Source of the DNA: Flavobacteriaceae bacterium | GTDB lineage: Bacteria; Bacteroidota; Bacteroidia; Flavobacteriales; Flavobacteriaceae | Assembly: GCA_013003145.1 (NCBI GenBank) | Contig: JABDLH010000300.1 | Location: forward strand, 1-10,809 | Reading direction: 5' to 3' | DNA: 10,809 bases | Shown here: positions 1-6,401 of the stretch, piece by piece | Numbering within the stretch: the stretch's first letter is position 1 | Layout: each line of letters opens with the position of its first letter | The notes under the pieces: generated by a model | What the model saw: only the letters and a program-made list of their open reading frames with translations | What the model was told of the DNA's origin: nothing | Database searches by the model: none | Translations under genes and position numbers: made by a program

Positions 1-239
1 AACAGTTTGTCTATCTCCATTCTTATCTTCAGAACACCATCACTATTCACAAGGGCAACCTTATTGGTATTTGCCCCGGTGATCACCGCTTTATTGACAT
101 CAGAACGCACCAGCTTTACCGAAAGGCCATCATAGACTTTGACCTCGGAAAACTGCTGCAGTTCCTGTGTGACTTTTTGCTGGGCATTGGCCACAGCAAT
201 AGTCAAACTGAGGAAAAATAATATCCGTAAAAATTTCAT
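1..239 (-). CDS. Secreted head-GIN (DUF2807) domain protein, N-terminal part only
   Basis: The reverse strand reads from ATG at 239 to the window edge without a stop, giving 79 residues; the 3' part lies outside. Residues 1-19 form a clear signal peptide (MKFLRILFFLSLTIAVANA, then QQ), so the product is exported. The mature part contains FSEVKVYDGLSVKLVRSD followed by AVITG and then VALVNSDGVLKIRM. This is the usual opening of the head-GIN/DUF2807 beta-helical domain common in Bacteroidota, sometimes labelled putative autotransporter adhesin. No enzymatic role is known to me. The start lies 64 bases after the rnr stop, with no visible promoter or terminator between, so it is probably co-transcribed with rnr. 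The family call is from recognition of the pattern; the function is unknown. Confidence 0.72.
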   Translation of the reverse strand, partial: MKFLRILFFLSLTIAVANAQQKVTQELQQFSEVKVYDGLSVKLVRSDVNKAVITGANTNKVALVNSDGVLKIRMEIDKL

Positions 240-303
240 GATATAGGTTTTAGGACCAATCCCTAAGTATAAATATAAGCATCATTGCCACTGTGGCCGA
301 AAC

Positions 304-2490
304 TTATTCCACTTTTCCGATCAACGAAAAGTCCAAATGCCTTTTGACCAAATCGGTATCCTTTACCATGACCCGTACTTCATCACCCAGTTGGTATACT
401 TTCTTCTTACGTTCCCCGACAAGGGCATATTGCTTCTCATCAAAAACGTAATAATCATCTTTGATATCACGAGTTCTTACCATTCCCTCGCATTTATTCT
501 CAATAATTTCTACATAGATACCCCATTCGGTGACCCCGGAAATAACACCGACGAATTCAGTGTCCTTATGATCTTCCATGAACTTGATCTGCATGTACTT
601 TATCGAATCCCGCTCAGCGCTGGTGGCCAGGTATTCCATATTGGAAGAGTGCTTACTCTTTTCTTCATAGGCTTGGGCATCGGCCGACTTTCCACCGTCC
701 AGGTAATGTTGCAGTAAACGATGTACCATTACATCCGGGTAACGACGGATAGGTGAGGTAAAATGAGTGTAATAATCAAAGGCCAGCCCGTAATGCCCTA
801 TATTATCCGTGGTATATATCGCCTTACTCATAGACCTGATCGCCAGGGTGTCGACAAGATTCTGTTCTTTTTTCCCTTTTACATCTTCCAATAACTGGTT
901 AAGGGAATCACTGATCGATTTCTTATTCTTAAAATTCAGTTTATGACCAAAACGGGAGACGATAGCATTTAGCGCCATCAGTTTATCCTCATCCGGGTCA
1001 TCGTGGACCCTGTAAATAAAAGTTTTTTCAGGTTTCTGGCTACCGATAAACTGGGCTACTTTCCTATTGGCCAGTAACATGAATTCCTCGATAAGTTTAT
1101 TGGCATCTTTTGATTCTTTGAAATAAACTCCAACCGGTTCGTTATTCTCATCCAGGTTAAACTTCACCTCAACCTTATCAAAAGAAATAGCGCCTTGCTT
1201 CATACGTTGAGCTCGCATAATTTTTGCCAGCCTATCCATAGTAAGCACTGCATCCACAATCTCATCGGAAACATTATAAGCACCTTCCCTGATGGAAATT
1301 TCCTTTGAAATGGTGTTCCCTTTATTTTCTATGATATGCTGTGCTTCTTCGTAGGCAAAACGCTCATCGGAATTGATCACTGTACGCCCAAACCATTGGT
1401 TGATGAGCTTTGCATTCCCGTCAATTTCAAAAATGGCCGAAAAGGTATATTTTTCCTCGTTTGGCCTCAGCGAACAGGCATTGTTGGATAGTACCTCCGG
1501 TAACATTGGAACCACGCGGTCTACCAGGTAAACAGAAGTTGCCCTCTGGTATGCCTCGTCTTCTAAAATGGTATCCGGTTGTACATAATGAGAAACATCG
1601 GCAATATGTATCCCGATCTCGTAATTCCCATTTTCCAGCTTTTCAAAAGATAATGCATCGTCAAAATCCTTTGCATCCTTTGGATCGATGGTAAAAGTAA
1701 GAACATCTCGCATGTCTCTTCTCTTAGCGATCTCCTCCTCTTTTATCGATGTATCTATCTGGTTTGCAAAGTGTTCCACTTCAGAAGGAAATTCATACGG
1801 TAAGCCGTATTCTGCCAATATAGAATGGATCTCTGTATTGTGTTCGCCAGGCATACCCAAAATATCGGTGACCTTCCCTAAAGGTGAAGGAGCGTCTTCC
1901 GGCCAATCGAGGATCTCAACAATGACCTTTTCTCCATTCTGTGCCTCCCCGATCTTATCCAGGGGCACAAATATATCCGTATACATCCGGTGGTCAGTTG
2001 GCCTGATAAAGGCAAAGGTCTTCTGCAGATCTACAATTCCTACGAACGAATGTTTCTTTCGCTCCACGACTTTTACGATCTCACCTTCCTGCTTATTGGA
2101 TTTCTTTTTGGAAAGTACCTGTACTTCTACCGTATCTCCATGAAACGCTCTTTTTAATTTATTGTAAGGCACAAATACGTCCTTATCCAATTCTTCTGCA
2201 ACTACATATGCATTTCCGCTGGCGGTTACATCGATCTTTCCAATATATGTTTCAGGAACAAAAGAAACCTGGTATCTGCCTCTGTCGGCTTCTTTAATCC
2301 TGTCTTTTTCCTTTAATTGACCTAATCGCTTGATAAGCAAGTTCCTGCCTTCCGTATCATTAATATCCAACTGAGAAGCGATCTGTTTATAATTGAAACT
2401 TTTTTTCGGCTCTTTCTCCAGGACAGAAAATATTCCACGAGTTATTTCGTTCTGTCTATGGTTCTTGGCCCTTTTTTTCTTCTTTGACAT
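304..2490 (-). CDS. rnr: Ribonuclease R, 3'-5' exoribonuclease
   Basis: This 728-residue protein degrades structured RNA processively from the 3' end in the cytoplasm (mRNA decay, rRNA and tmRNA quality control in known relatives). Domains in order: a lysine-rich start and winged-helix region (about 15-75), two cold-shock/OB domains (about 80-145 and 148-212), the catalytic RNB domain (about 258-590) and a C-terminal S1 domain (about 643-725). The metal-binding aspartates are seen in IDPKDAKDFDD as D269, D275, D277 and D278, matching the RNase R/RNase II active site. FTSPIRRYPD at 577-586 is the second RNB signature. E. coli RNase R has about 813 residues; this protein lacks the long basic tail, as is usual for the Bacteroidota form. 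It is divergent from rpiB across 628 bases. I found no exact TAnnTTTG promoter for it on the minus strand. The family call is very secure. Confidence 0.97.
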   Translation of the reverse strand: MSKKKKRAKNHRQNEITRGIFSVLEKEPKKSFNYKQIASQLDINDTEGRNLLIKRLGQLKEKDRIKEADRGRYQVSFVPETYIGKIDVTASGNAYVVAEELDKDVFVPYNKLKRAFHGDTVEVQVLSKKKSNKQEGEIVKVVERKKHSFVGIVDLQKTFAFIRPTDHRMYTDIFVPLDKIGEAQNGEKVIVEILDWPEDAPSPLGKVTDILGMPGEHNTEIHSILAEYGLPYEFPSEVEHFANQIDTSIKEEEIAKRRDMRDVLTFTIDPKDAKDFDDALSFEKLENGNYEIGIHIADVSHYVQPDTILEDEAYQRATSVYLVDRVVPMLPEVLSNNACSLRPNEEKYTFSAIFEIDGNAKLINQWFGRTVINSDERFAYEEAQHIIENKGNTISKEISIREGAYNVSDEIVDAVLTMDRLAKIMRAQRMKQGAISFDKVEVKFNLDENNEPVGVYFKESKDANKLIEEFMLLANRKVAQFIGSQKPEKTFIYRVHDDPDEDKLMALNAIVSRFGHKLNFKNKKSISDSLNQLLEDVKGKKEQNLVDTLAIRSMSKAIYTTDNIGHYGLAFDYYTHFTSPIRRYPDVMVHRLLQHYLDGGKSADAQAYEEKSKHSSNMEYLATSAERDSIKYMQIKFMEDHKDTEFVGVISGVTEWGIYVEIIENKCEGMVRTRDIKDDYYVFDEKQYALVGERKKKVYQLGDEVRVMVKDTDLVKRHLDFSLIGKVE

Positions 2491-2861
2491 TCAAATTTTT
2501 AATTAGGTGTGAAAATTACGAATTATAATCCAGTGCACCGATTTGTATCACTAAATGCTCATCGGAGTTTAAACTCTTATTAACATCTATATTAATATCT
2601 CTTTTCTTTTTATTGTTTTAAAAAAATTAATGGTGGTTATGATAGCTTGTTAATAGTGGGGATAAGATTCTTTTGATTTCCTTGCGTTGAACATTTAAAA
2701 AGGTTTACTAACAATTTATACCGGGTAAAACTATCTTAAAATTCAATTCGTTACCGCTGTTATGAACGAGTTTTAATAACCGCTATTAACATCATTTTTT
2801 TGATAACTCTGTAAATTTTTAGTGTTCATACCTTCCTCTTTCATTTGCATATCTTTCTTCT

Positions 2862-2876
2862 AATTTCTAAGAAATT
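2862..2876. promoter_or_regulatory. AT-rich dyad (AATTTC-TAA-GAAATT), possible operator
   Basis: Two 6-base arms at 2862-2867 and 2871-2876 are exact inverted copies separated by three bases. The dyad ends six bases before the TATCTTTG promoter match, so a bound regulator would sit in the promoter spacer. AT-rich dyads arise easily by chance in such sequence, so this is only a weak candidate. Confidence 0.25.
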
Positions 2877-2882
2877 GATTTC

Positions 2883-2890
2883 TATCTTTG
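2883..2890 (+). promoter_or_regulatory. Possible Bacteroidota -7 promoter element (TATCTTTG)
   Basis: The octamer matches the Bacteroidota primary-sigma -7 consensus TAnnTTTG exactly. No well-placed TTG/TTTG -33 element is seen at the usual spacing of about 17-23 bases; the nearest TTTG (2844-2847) is 35 bases away. If used, it would give rpiB a leader of roughly 220 bases. Confidence 0.3.
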
Positions 2891-3055
2891 ACTTGTAAGT
2901 TGTACTACTGAAATTTTTTTAGAGTTAAAAATTTATTCTTAAGAACTTATCCGCTACTCATAAACTTAGTATGGTTTGCGGTAAATTCTTTATTTTCAGT
3001 GTATTATAAATTATCTTTAAAATTACATGTTCATAACCCCAATTGGGTGTTTAAT

Positions 3056-3086
3056 TACCGCTATTTTTAGTTGGGTCACAGCGGTA
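3056..3086 (+). promoter_or_regulatory. Hairpin in the rpiB upstream region
   Basis: TACCGCT at 3056-3062 pairs with AGCGGTA at 3080-3086, giving a 7-base-pair stem around a 17-base loop that ends 32 bases before the rpiB start. The left arm lies within the third TWACCGCTRTT repeat. It could be a leader RNA structure or a split protein-binding site. It has no T tract and so is not an intrinsic terminator. Confidence 0.35.
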
Positions 3087-3118
3087 CGGACCTTATATAA
3101 AAGATAAATACCTATAAA

Positions 3119-3550
3119 ATGAAAATAGCAATAGGAAATGACCACGCCGGTACAGAATATAAACTTGCTGTGGTAGGCCTGTTAAAATCCATGGATATAG
3201 AGATAGTCAACCACGGAACTGATAGTACAGATAGTGTGGATTATCCGGATTTCGTCCACCCGGTTGCAGACGAAGTGGAAAAAGGTACGGTAGATTACGG
3301 CATCATTATATGTGGAAGCGGCAACGGTGCTTCTATGACGGCAAACAAACATCAGAAGGTAAGGGCCGCACTCTGCTGGAACAATGAAATAGTTGCACTG
3401 GCCAGGGAACATAACAATGCCAATATACTGAGCCTGCCTGCAAGGTTTATAGCCCTGCCCCAGGCATTGGATATGGTCAAAACTTTTCTCACGACCGAAT
3501 TCCAGGGCGGAAGACATGAAAGAAGGGTAGATAAAATACCTTGCATGTAA
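3119..3550 (+). CDS. rpiB: Ribose-5-phosphate isomerase B
   Basis: The 143-residue RpiB/LacAB-family sugar-phosphate isomerase interconverts ribose 5-phosphate and ribulose 5-phosphate in the non-oxidative pentose phosphate pathway (cytoplasmic, dimer or tetramer in relatives). Visible signatures are IGNDHAG at 5-11 (D8 and H9), DYPDF at 41-45, and the active-site loop ICGSGNGASMTANK, with the catalytic-base cysteine at C65. Also present are REHNNANILSLPARF around 96-110 and the C-terminal GGRHERRV. CGSGNG in place of the commoner CGTG(I)G is typical of the Bacteroidota form. The length is normal. The ATG at 3119 follows an A-rich stretch without a clear Shine-Dalgarno site. A 57-base gap separates it from the cation transporter gene; co-transcription is possible. 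Related family members act on other sugar phosphates such as allose, but RpiB is the best call. Confidence 0.95.
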   Translation: MKIAIGNDHAGTEYKLAVVGLLKSMDIEIVNHGTDSTDSVDYPDFVHPVADEVEKGTVDYGIIICGSGNGASMTANKHQKVRAALCWNNEIVALAREHNNANILSLPARFIALPQALDMVKTFLTTEFQGGRHERRVDKIPCM

Positions 3551-3607
3551 ATTCAAGTGATAGCTACTTAGTCTTTCTCTGCTAATCTCCTTTGTAAAGA
3601 GAATTAA

Positions 3608-4534
3608 ATGCCTATGGCACATTCCCATTCCCAACACGATCATCACCACTTCCATGGTGATAAGAAAGGAAAGAGGCTGTTTATTACCATCTTTCTCAAT
3701 ATACTGATCACCGTAGCCCAGGTAGTTGGGGGTATTATTTCCGGAAGCCTGTCCTTGATTTCTGATGCACTGCATAACTTCAGTGATGTCTTATCCCTGT
3801 TAGTCAGTTATATCGCCAATGTCCTATCTAAAAAGAAAGCATCTCCCGGTAAAACCTTCGGTTATAAGCGCGCTGAGATCCTTGCTGCCTTTATCAATTC
3901 TGCATCATTGATGATCATCTCACTGGTCCTGATTAAAGAGGCTATTGAACGTTTTATTAATCCTACAGAAGTAGCTGCAGACCTGGTCATCTGGTTATCC
4001 CTGCTGGGTATAGTTTTTAACGGGGGTAGCGTATTGTTAATAAAGCGCGATGCCTCCGCAAATATGAATATGAAGTCGGCCTACCTGCACCTGATCACGG
4101 ATATGCTTGCATCTGTTGCCGTACTGGTAGGAGGTTTGCTGATGAAATGGTACCAACTGTACTGGGTGGATCCTCTTTTAACCTTAATCATTGCCTTGTA
4201 CCTTATCTATATGGGGTATAATCTGTTGAAATCTTCTACAAAAGTTCTGATGCTCTTTACTCCGGACACTGTACAGGTAAAGGATATTGTAGAACGATTA
4301 AATCAGATCCAAGGGGTTAGAAACGTACATCACCTGCATATCTGGCAACTCAATGAAGATGAGATTCACCTGGAGGCCCATGTAGATTTTCAAAAGGATA
4401 TCCGCCTGTCAGAATTTGATGAGGTCTTGAAACGGATAAAAGAAGTATCAGGAAAAGAATTCGGGATCACTAATGTAAATATTCAGCCGGAATATGACAC
4501 CTGTGATGACAAAAGCCTTATAGTAGAACATTGA
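3608..4534 (+). CDS. Cation diffusion facilitator transporter, zinc type (CzcD/ZitB-like)
   Basis: This 308-residue inner-membrane exporter probably moves Zn2+ (or Co2+/Cd2+) out of the cytoplasm in exchange for protons. The N terminus is histidine-rich (HSHSQHDHHHFHGD, residues 5-18), as in many Zn exporters. Six membrane segments are expected at about 23-44, 50-72, 90-112, 125-146, 159-180 and 186-206. The transport site residues are visible: H56 and D60 in DALHNFSD of segment 2, and H161 and D165 in HLITD of segment 5. This HxxxD/HxxxD arrangement is typical of zinc-selective CDFs. The C-terminal cytoplasmic metal-binding domain carries HHLHIWQL at 241-248. ATG codons at 3608 and 3614 are both possible starts; the difference is two residues. 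It is followed after three bases by the acetyltransferase gene, so translational coupling is likely. Confidence 0.93.
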   Translation: MPMAHSHSQHDHHHFHGDKKGKRLFITIFLNILITVAQVVGGIISGSLSLISDALHNFSDVLSLLVSYIANVLSKKKASPGKTFGYKRAEILAAFINSASLMIISLVLIKEAIERFINPTEVAADLVIWLSLLGIVFNGGSVLLIKRDASANMNMKSAYLHLITDMLASVAVLVGGLLMKWYQLYWVDPLLTLIIALYLIYMGYNLLKSSTKVLMLFTPDTVQVKDIVERLNQIQGVRNVHHLHIWQLNEDEIHLEAHVDFQKDIRLSEFDEVLKRIKEVSGKEFGITNVNIQPEYDTCDDKSLIVEH

Positions 4535-4537
4535 TGC

Positions 4538-4981
4538 ATGAATATTAAAGTAAAGACTTTCCGGGAATTGGAATTACAGGAACTCTATGAACTCCTTGCC
4601 CTGCGATGCCAGGTTTTTGTCGTAGAACAGGACTGTCCGTACCAGGATCCCGATGGAAAAGATCATAAAGCATGGCATGTTCTTGGGTATAAGAAGGATA
4701 ATCTTGTTGCCTATACCAGGGTTTTTAAACCCGGGGATTATTTTGAGGAATGCAGTATTGGCCGTGTGGTCGTAGCCCGGGAGGAGAGAAAGTTTGGTTT
4801 CGGGAAAGACATCATGCAAGCTTCTATTGATTTTGTATACGAAAAATTCGGAGCTATTGATATAAGCCTGAGCGCACAAAAATACTTATTGAAATTTTAC
4901 CGGGATCTCGGCTTCCGGGAAAGGGGAGAGGAGTACCTTGAAGATGGTATACCCCATATGAGTATGGTAAAAAAAATATAG
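4538..4981 (+). CDS. ElaA-type GNAT N-acetyltransferase
   Basis: The 147-residue protein belongs to the GNAT acetyltransferase superfamily. The N-terminal LRCQVFVVEQDCPYQDPDGKD (residues 22-42, beginning LRCQVFVVEQ) is the hallmark of the ElaA subfamily. The acetyl-CoA pyrophosphate loop is seen as R84-K-F-G87-F-G89 after the IGRVVV strand, matching the R/QxxGxG pattern. SLSAQKYLLKFYRDLGF (110-126) is the usual fourth motif. The acceptor substrate of ElaA proteins is not known to me. The start is three bases after the CDF stop, so it is probably co-transcribed with and coupled to the exporter; a functional link is not implied by sequence. The last codons (KKI) lie in an A8 tract that doubles as the T tract of a terminator for the opposite strand. 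Confidence 0.9.
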   Translation: MNIKVKTFRELELQELYELLALRCQVFVVEQDCPYQDPDGKDHKAWHVLGYKKDNLVAYTRVFKPGDYFEECSIGRVVVAREERKFGFGKDIMQASIDFVYEKFGAIDISLSAQKYLLKFYRDLGFRERGEEYLEDGIPHMSMVKKI

Positions 4982-5001
4982 CTGCAAAAGTGCAGCTATA
5001 T
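4969..5001 (-). terminator. Intrinsic terminator reading leftward, overlapping the end of the acetyltransferase gene
   Basis: An 11-base-pair perfect stem (4976-4986 with 4991-5001, core TATAGCTGCA/TGCAGCTATA) closes a four-base loop. On the minus strand the stem runs into eight consecutive T (the A8 tract at 4969-4976). This is an excellent terminator for the small minus-strand gene at 5028-5402. On the plus strand the hairpin is followed only by CTGTAGTCTTCGC, so it would be a poor T tract there, although the stem may still protect the 3' end of the plus-strand transcript. Confidence 0.85.
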
Positions 5002-5027
5002 CTGTAGTCTTCGCTTCAAAAAAGGTG

Positions 5028-5402
5028 TTAGATCTTAATAGGCGTCTTATTGGAAAGATTAATATCCTGTAACATGGTGTCGGTAAACTTATAATGCCCC
5101 CTGGTTGTGATGATCCTGAAACGGTTAGATTTCATTCGGCTCAACGTATCCAGGAATAACCATTTAGATTTAAGCATTCTCGGTTTTTCTGACTTCAGGC
5201 TGATATCGAAGAAATACTTCCTTCCATTCTTTGAAGCCACTATGTCCGGTGTTACGGTAGTCCCTGAACTCTTCTTGAGATAGGACTTTGGTGTTTCATA
5301 CCCTTCCAGATCTGCCTTGATCTCCTTAAAACCCCTTGCTTGAAGGTGTTGGATCGATTTCTCTAAAAATTTCGCGTGATCTGACTTTTCTGCTTTTACC
5401 AT
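5028..5402 (-). CDS. Conserved-looking small protein of unknown function, possible PD-(D/E)xK-like fold
   Basis: I chose ATG at 5402, giving 124 residues (MVKAEKSDHAKFLEKS...). A longer in-frame start at 5504 would add 34 residues unlike the rest and would lie on a promoter match, so it is unlikely. The protein is basic and soluble, with no signal peptide or membrane segment. It begins with a charged helix (6-22), then GFKEIKADLEGYETPKSY. The centre has TPDIV (51-55) followed by RKYFFDISLK (61-70), then RFRIITTRGHYKF. PD, then 12 residues, then a strand with an acidic residue recalls the PD-(D/E)xK nuclease core, with D53 and D66. The expected lysine at position 68 is serine, with K70 two residues later. 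I recall similar uncharacterised flavobacterial proteins, but I cannot assign a function. It is transcribed alone, with its own terminator. Confidence 0.72.
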   Translation of the reverse strand: MVKAEKSDHAKFLEKSIQHLQARGFKEIKADLEGYETPKSYLKKSSGTTVTPDIVASKNGRKYFFDISLKSEKPRMLKSKWLFLDTLSRMKSNRFRIITTRGHYKFTDTMLQDINLSNKTPIKI

Positions 5403-5501
5403 AGGGTAGAAGATACAAAAAAATAAGGCCTGCGGCAAAGCATACTGCCTGATTAACAGGACTTTAATATGCTTAGCGTTAAAACTTATTTCGATAGGGT
5501 G

Positions 5502-5509
5502 CAAAATTA
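5502..5509 (-). promoter_or_regulatory. Putative -7 promoter element (TAATTTTG) for the small minus-strand gene
   Basis: On the minus strand TAATTTTG matches TAnnTTTG exactly and would start a transcript with a leader of about 95 bases before the ATG at 5402. A TTG lies upstream at 5527-5525, with a 15-base spacer that is shorter than the usual 17-23. The element overlaps the T-rich end of a weak hairpin following the upstream operon. Confidence 0.45.
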
Positions 5510-5530
5510 CCTTGAGCTAAGATGCAAGGT
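5505..5530 (-). terminator. Weak hairpin after the fructosamine-kinase gene
   Basis: ACCTTG at 5509-5514 and CAAGGT at 5525-5530 pair around a ten-base loop, and the minus strand continues AATTTTGC. The stem is only six pairs and the T tract only four, so termination of the rnpA operon here would be partial at best. It lies directly after the stop at 5538. Confidence 0.35.
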
Positions 5531-5537
5531 TGATGGT

Positions 5538-6398
5538 TTAAGCCCGTCTTTGCAGGATCTGCATTACTGATGATCGGTAGCTGCTGCCAAAGGCATTGAG
5601 ATGCATTAATAAATAGTAAAGCTGGTACCAATCCTGCCTTTCTGCTGTTCCAGGTACAACCGGCCTGATCGCTTCGTAGGACAAGTAGAATTCGGCCGGG
5701 AATGCCCCGAACAACCGGCTCATCGCAAGGTCCACTTCTGCATGTCCCCGGTAAACAGCAGGATCTAAAAGAAATGGCTGGCCGTCTGTATTGATCATAT
5801 AATTCCCGCTCCAGAAATCACCATGGAGCAGGCTGGGTTTAACCTGGTCCATATAAGGTTCAATAGCAGATTCTAAGCGGGAGACGGTGGGGACATCACC
5901 TGGTTGCAGGAGTCCCTTTTCCAGGGCTAATTGTAATTGGGGTACCAACCTCCTGTGTACATAGAATTGAACCCAATTATTTTCCCGATGGTTATGCTGT
6001 GGCAGGCTCCCGATAAAATTATCTGATTCTAATCCAAAACCGGGCTGACTAACCCCATGCATGCCGGCCAGTTGCTGTCCTAATAATTCCATTGCCCTTT
6101 TAGACGGCTTGCCTGCTTCAATATATTCTAAGACCAGTATCCCCATATTAAGATAAGGACTGCACGCTATGACCCCGGGAGTATTTATGGTATTGGTTTC
6201 GCGTATATAATCCAGGCTAGTTTGCTCTGCCGCTGCCATCTCGTAGCCTTTATCCTGCTTATAGATCTTACAGAAATAACGATCTTCCGAGGTTTCTACG
6301 AGAAAAGCCTTACCTATATCTCCTCCCCGGATATGGTCTGTACGTTTAACAGCTGTTCCTAGGATATCATTTAAAATTCTAAGGATTTCCCGTTCCAT
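5538..6398 (-). CDS. Fructosamine kinase family protein (protein deglycation kinase)
   Basis: This 286-residue cytoplasmic protein has the fructosamine-3-kinase/ketosamine-3-kinase fold, which is related to aminoglycoside phosphotransferases. Known relatives phosphorylate sugar-amine adducts (mainly ribulosamines and erythrulosamines in bacteria) on glycated proteins, making them fall off. Visible features are the ATP-binding lysine K44 in FCKIY, E58, and the family signature GFGLESDNFIGSLPQ (120-134) followed by NNWVQFYVHRRLVPQL. The catalytic loop LLHGDFWSGN (190-199) has D194 and N199, and the metal-binding DPAVYRGH (212-219, D212) is followed by EVDLAM. The length is normal. It is the last gene of the minus-strand operon, starting three bases after the stop of the lipoprotein gene, so coupling is likely. 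The actual substrate cannot be read from the sequence. Confidence 0.93.
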   Translation of the reverse strand: MEREILRILNDILGTAVKRTDHIRGGDIGKAFLVETSEDRYFCKIYKQDKGYEMAAAEQTSLDYIRETNTINTPGVIACSPYLNMGILVLEYIEAGKPSKRAMELLGQQLAGMHGVSQPGFGLESDNFIGSLPQHNHRENNWVQFYVHRRLVPQLQLALEKGLLQPGDVPTVSRLESAIEPYMDQVKPSLLHGDFWSGNYMINTDGQPFLLDPAVYRGHAEVDLAMSRLFGAFPAEFYLSYEAIRPVVPGTAERQDWYQLYYLLMHLNAFGSSYRSSVMQILQRRA

Positions 6399-6401
6399 AT
6401 A

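Larger units (their letters stand above)
2751..3065 (+). repeat. Three direct copies of an 11-base motif TWACCGCTRTT
   Basis: Copies are TTACCGCTGTT at 2751-2761, TAACCGCTATT at 2777-2787 and TTACCGCTATT at 3055-3065. The first two are 26 bases apart start to start. Partial inverted copies occur as GCGGTAA near 2979 and AGCGGTA at 3080-3086. GC-containing repeats stand out in this AT-rich region, which suggests binding sites or RNA structure elements. The function is not known and the number of copies is small. Confidence 0.5.
2491..3118. other. AT-rich divergent intergenic region between rnr and rpiB
   Basis: This 628-base stretch has no credible gene: plus-strand ATGs, such as those at about 2630, 2762 and 2971, meet stops within 4-12 codons. 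It is much more AT-rich than the flanking genes and must hold the promoters of both divergent genes. Visible elements are three direct copies of TWACCGCTRTT, a TACCGCT/AGCGGTA hairpin just before rpiB, an AATTTC-TAA-GAAATT dyad, a perfect palindrome TTCTTAAGAA at 2936-2945, and a TATCTTTG promoter match. It is unusually long for a simple divergent promoter, so a small RNA or long leader is possible, but I see no clear terminator-defined RNA gene. Confidence 0.7.

Noticed and set aside
337..2143. Plus-strand open frames (337-717, 1410-1694, 1688-2143) opposite rnr
   Set aside because: They are antisense shadows of the intact RNase R gene, with no family resemblance.
2491..3118. Small protein or tRNA gene in the rnr-rpiB gap
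   Set aside because: The plus-strand ATGs I followed meet stops within about a dozen codons, and no cloverleaf-like or other stable RNA pattern could be made out by eye.
3182..3775. Minus-strand open frame of 197 codons across rpiB and the start of the CDF gene
   Set aside because: It lies antisense to two well-recognised genes, and its translation shows no domain and a random-looking composition.
5403..5504. Longer start (ATG at 5504) for the small minus-strand protein
   Set aside because: The extra 34 residues are unlike the rest of the protein and the ATG lies within an exact -7 promoter match, so translation from it is improbable.
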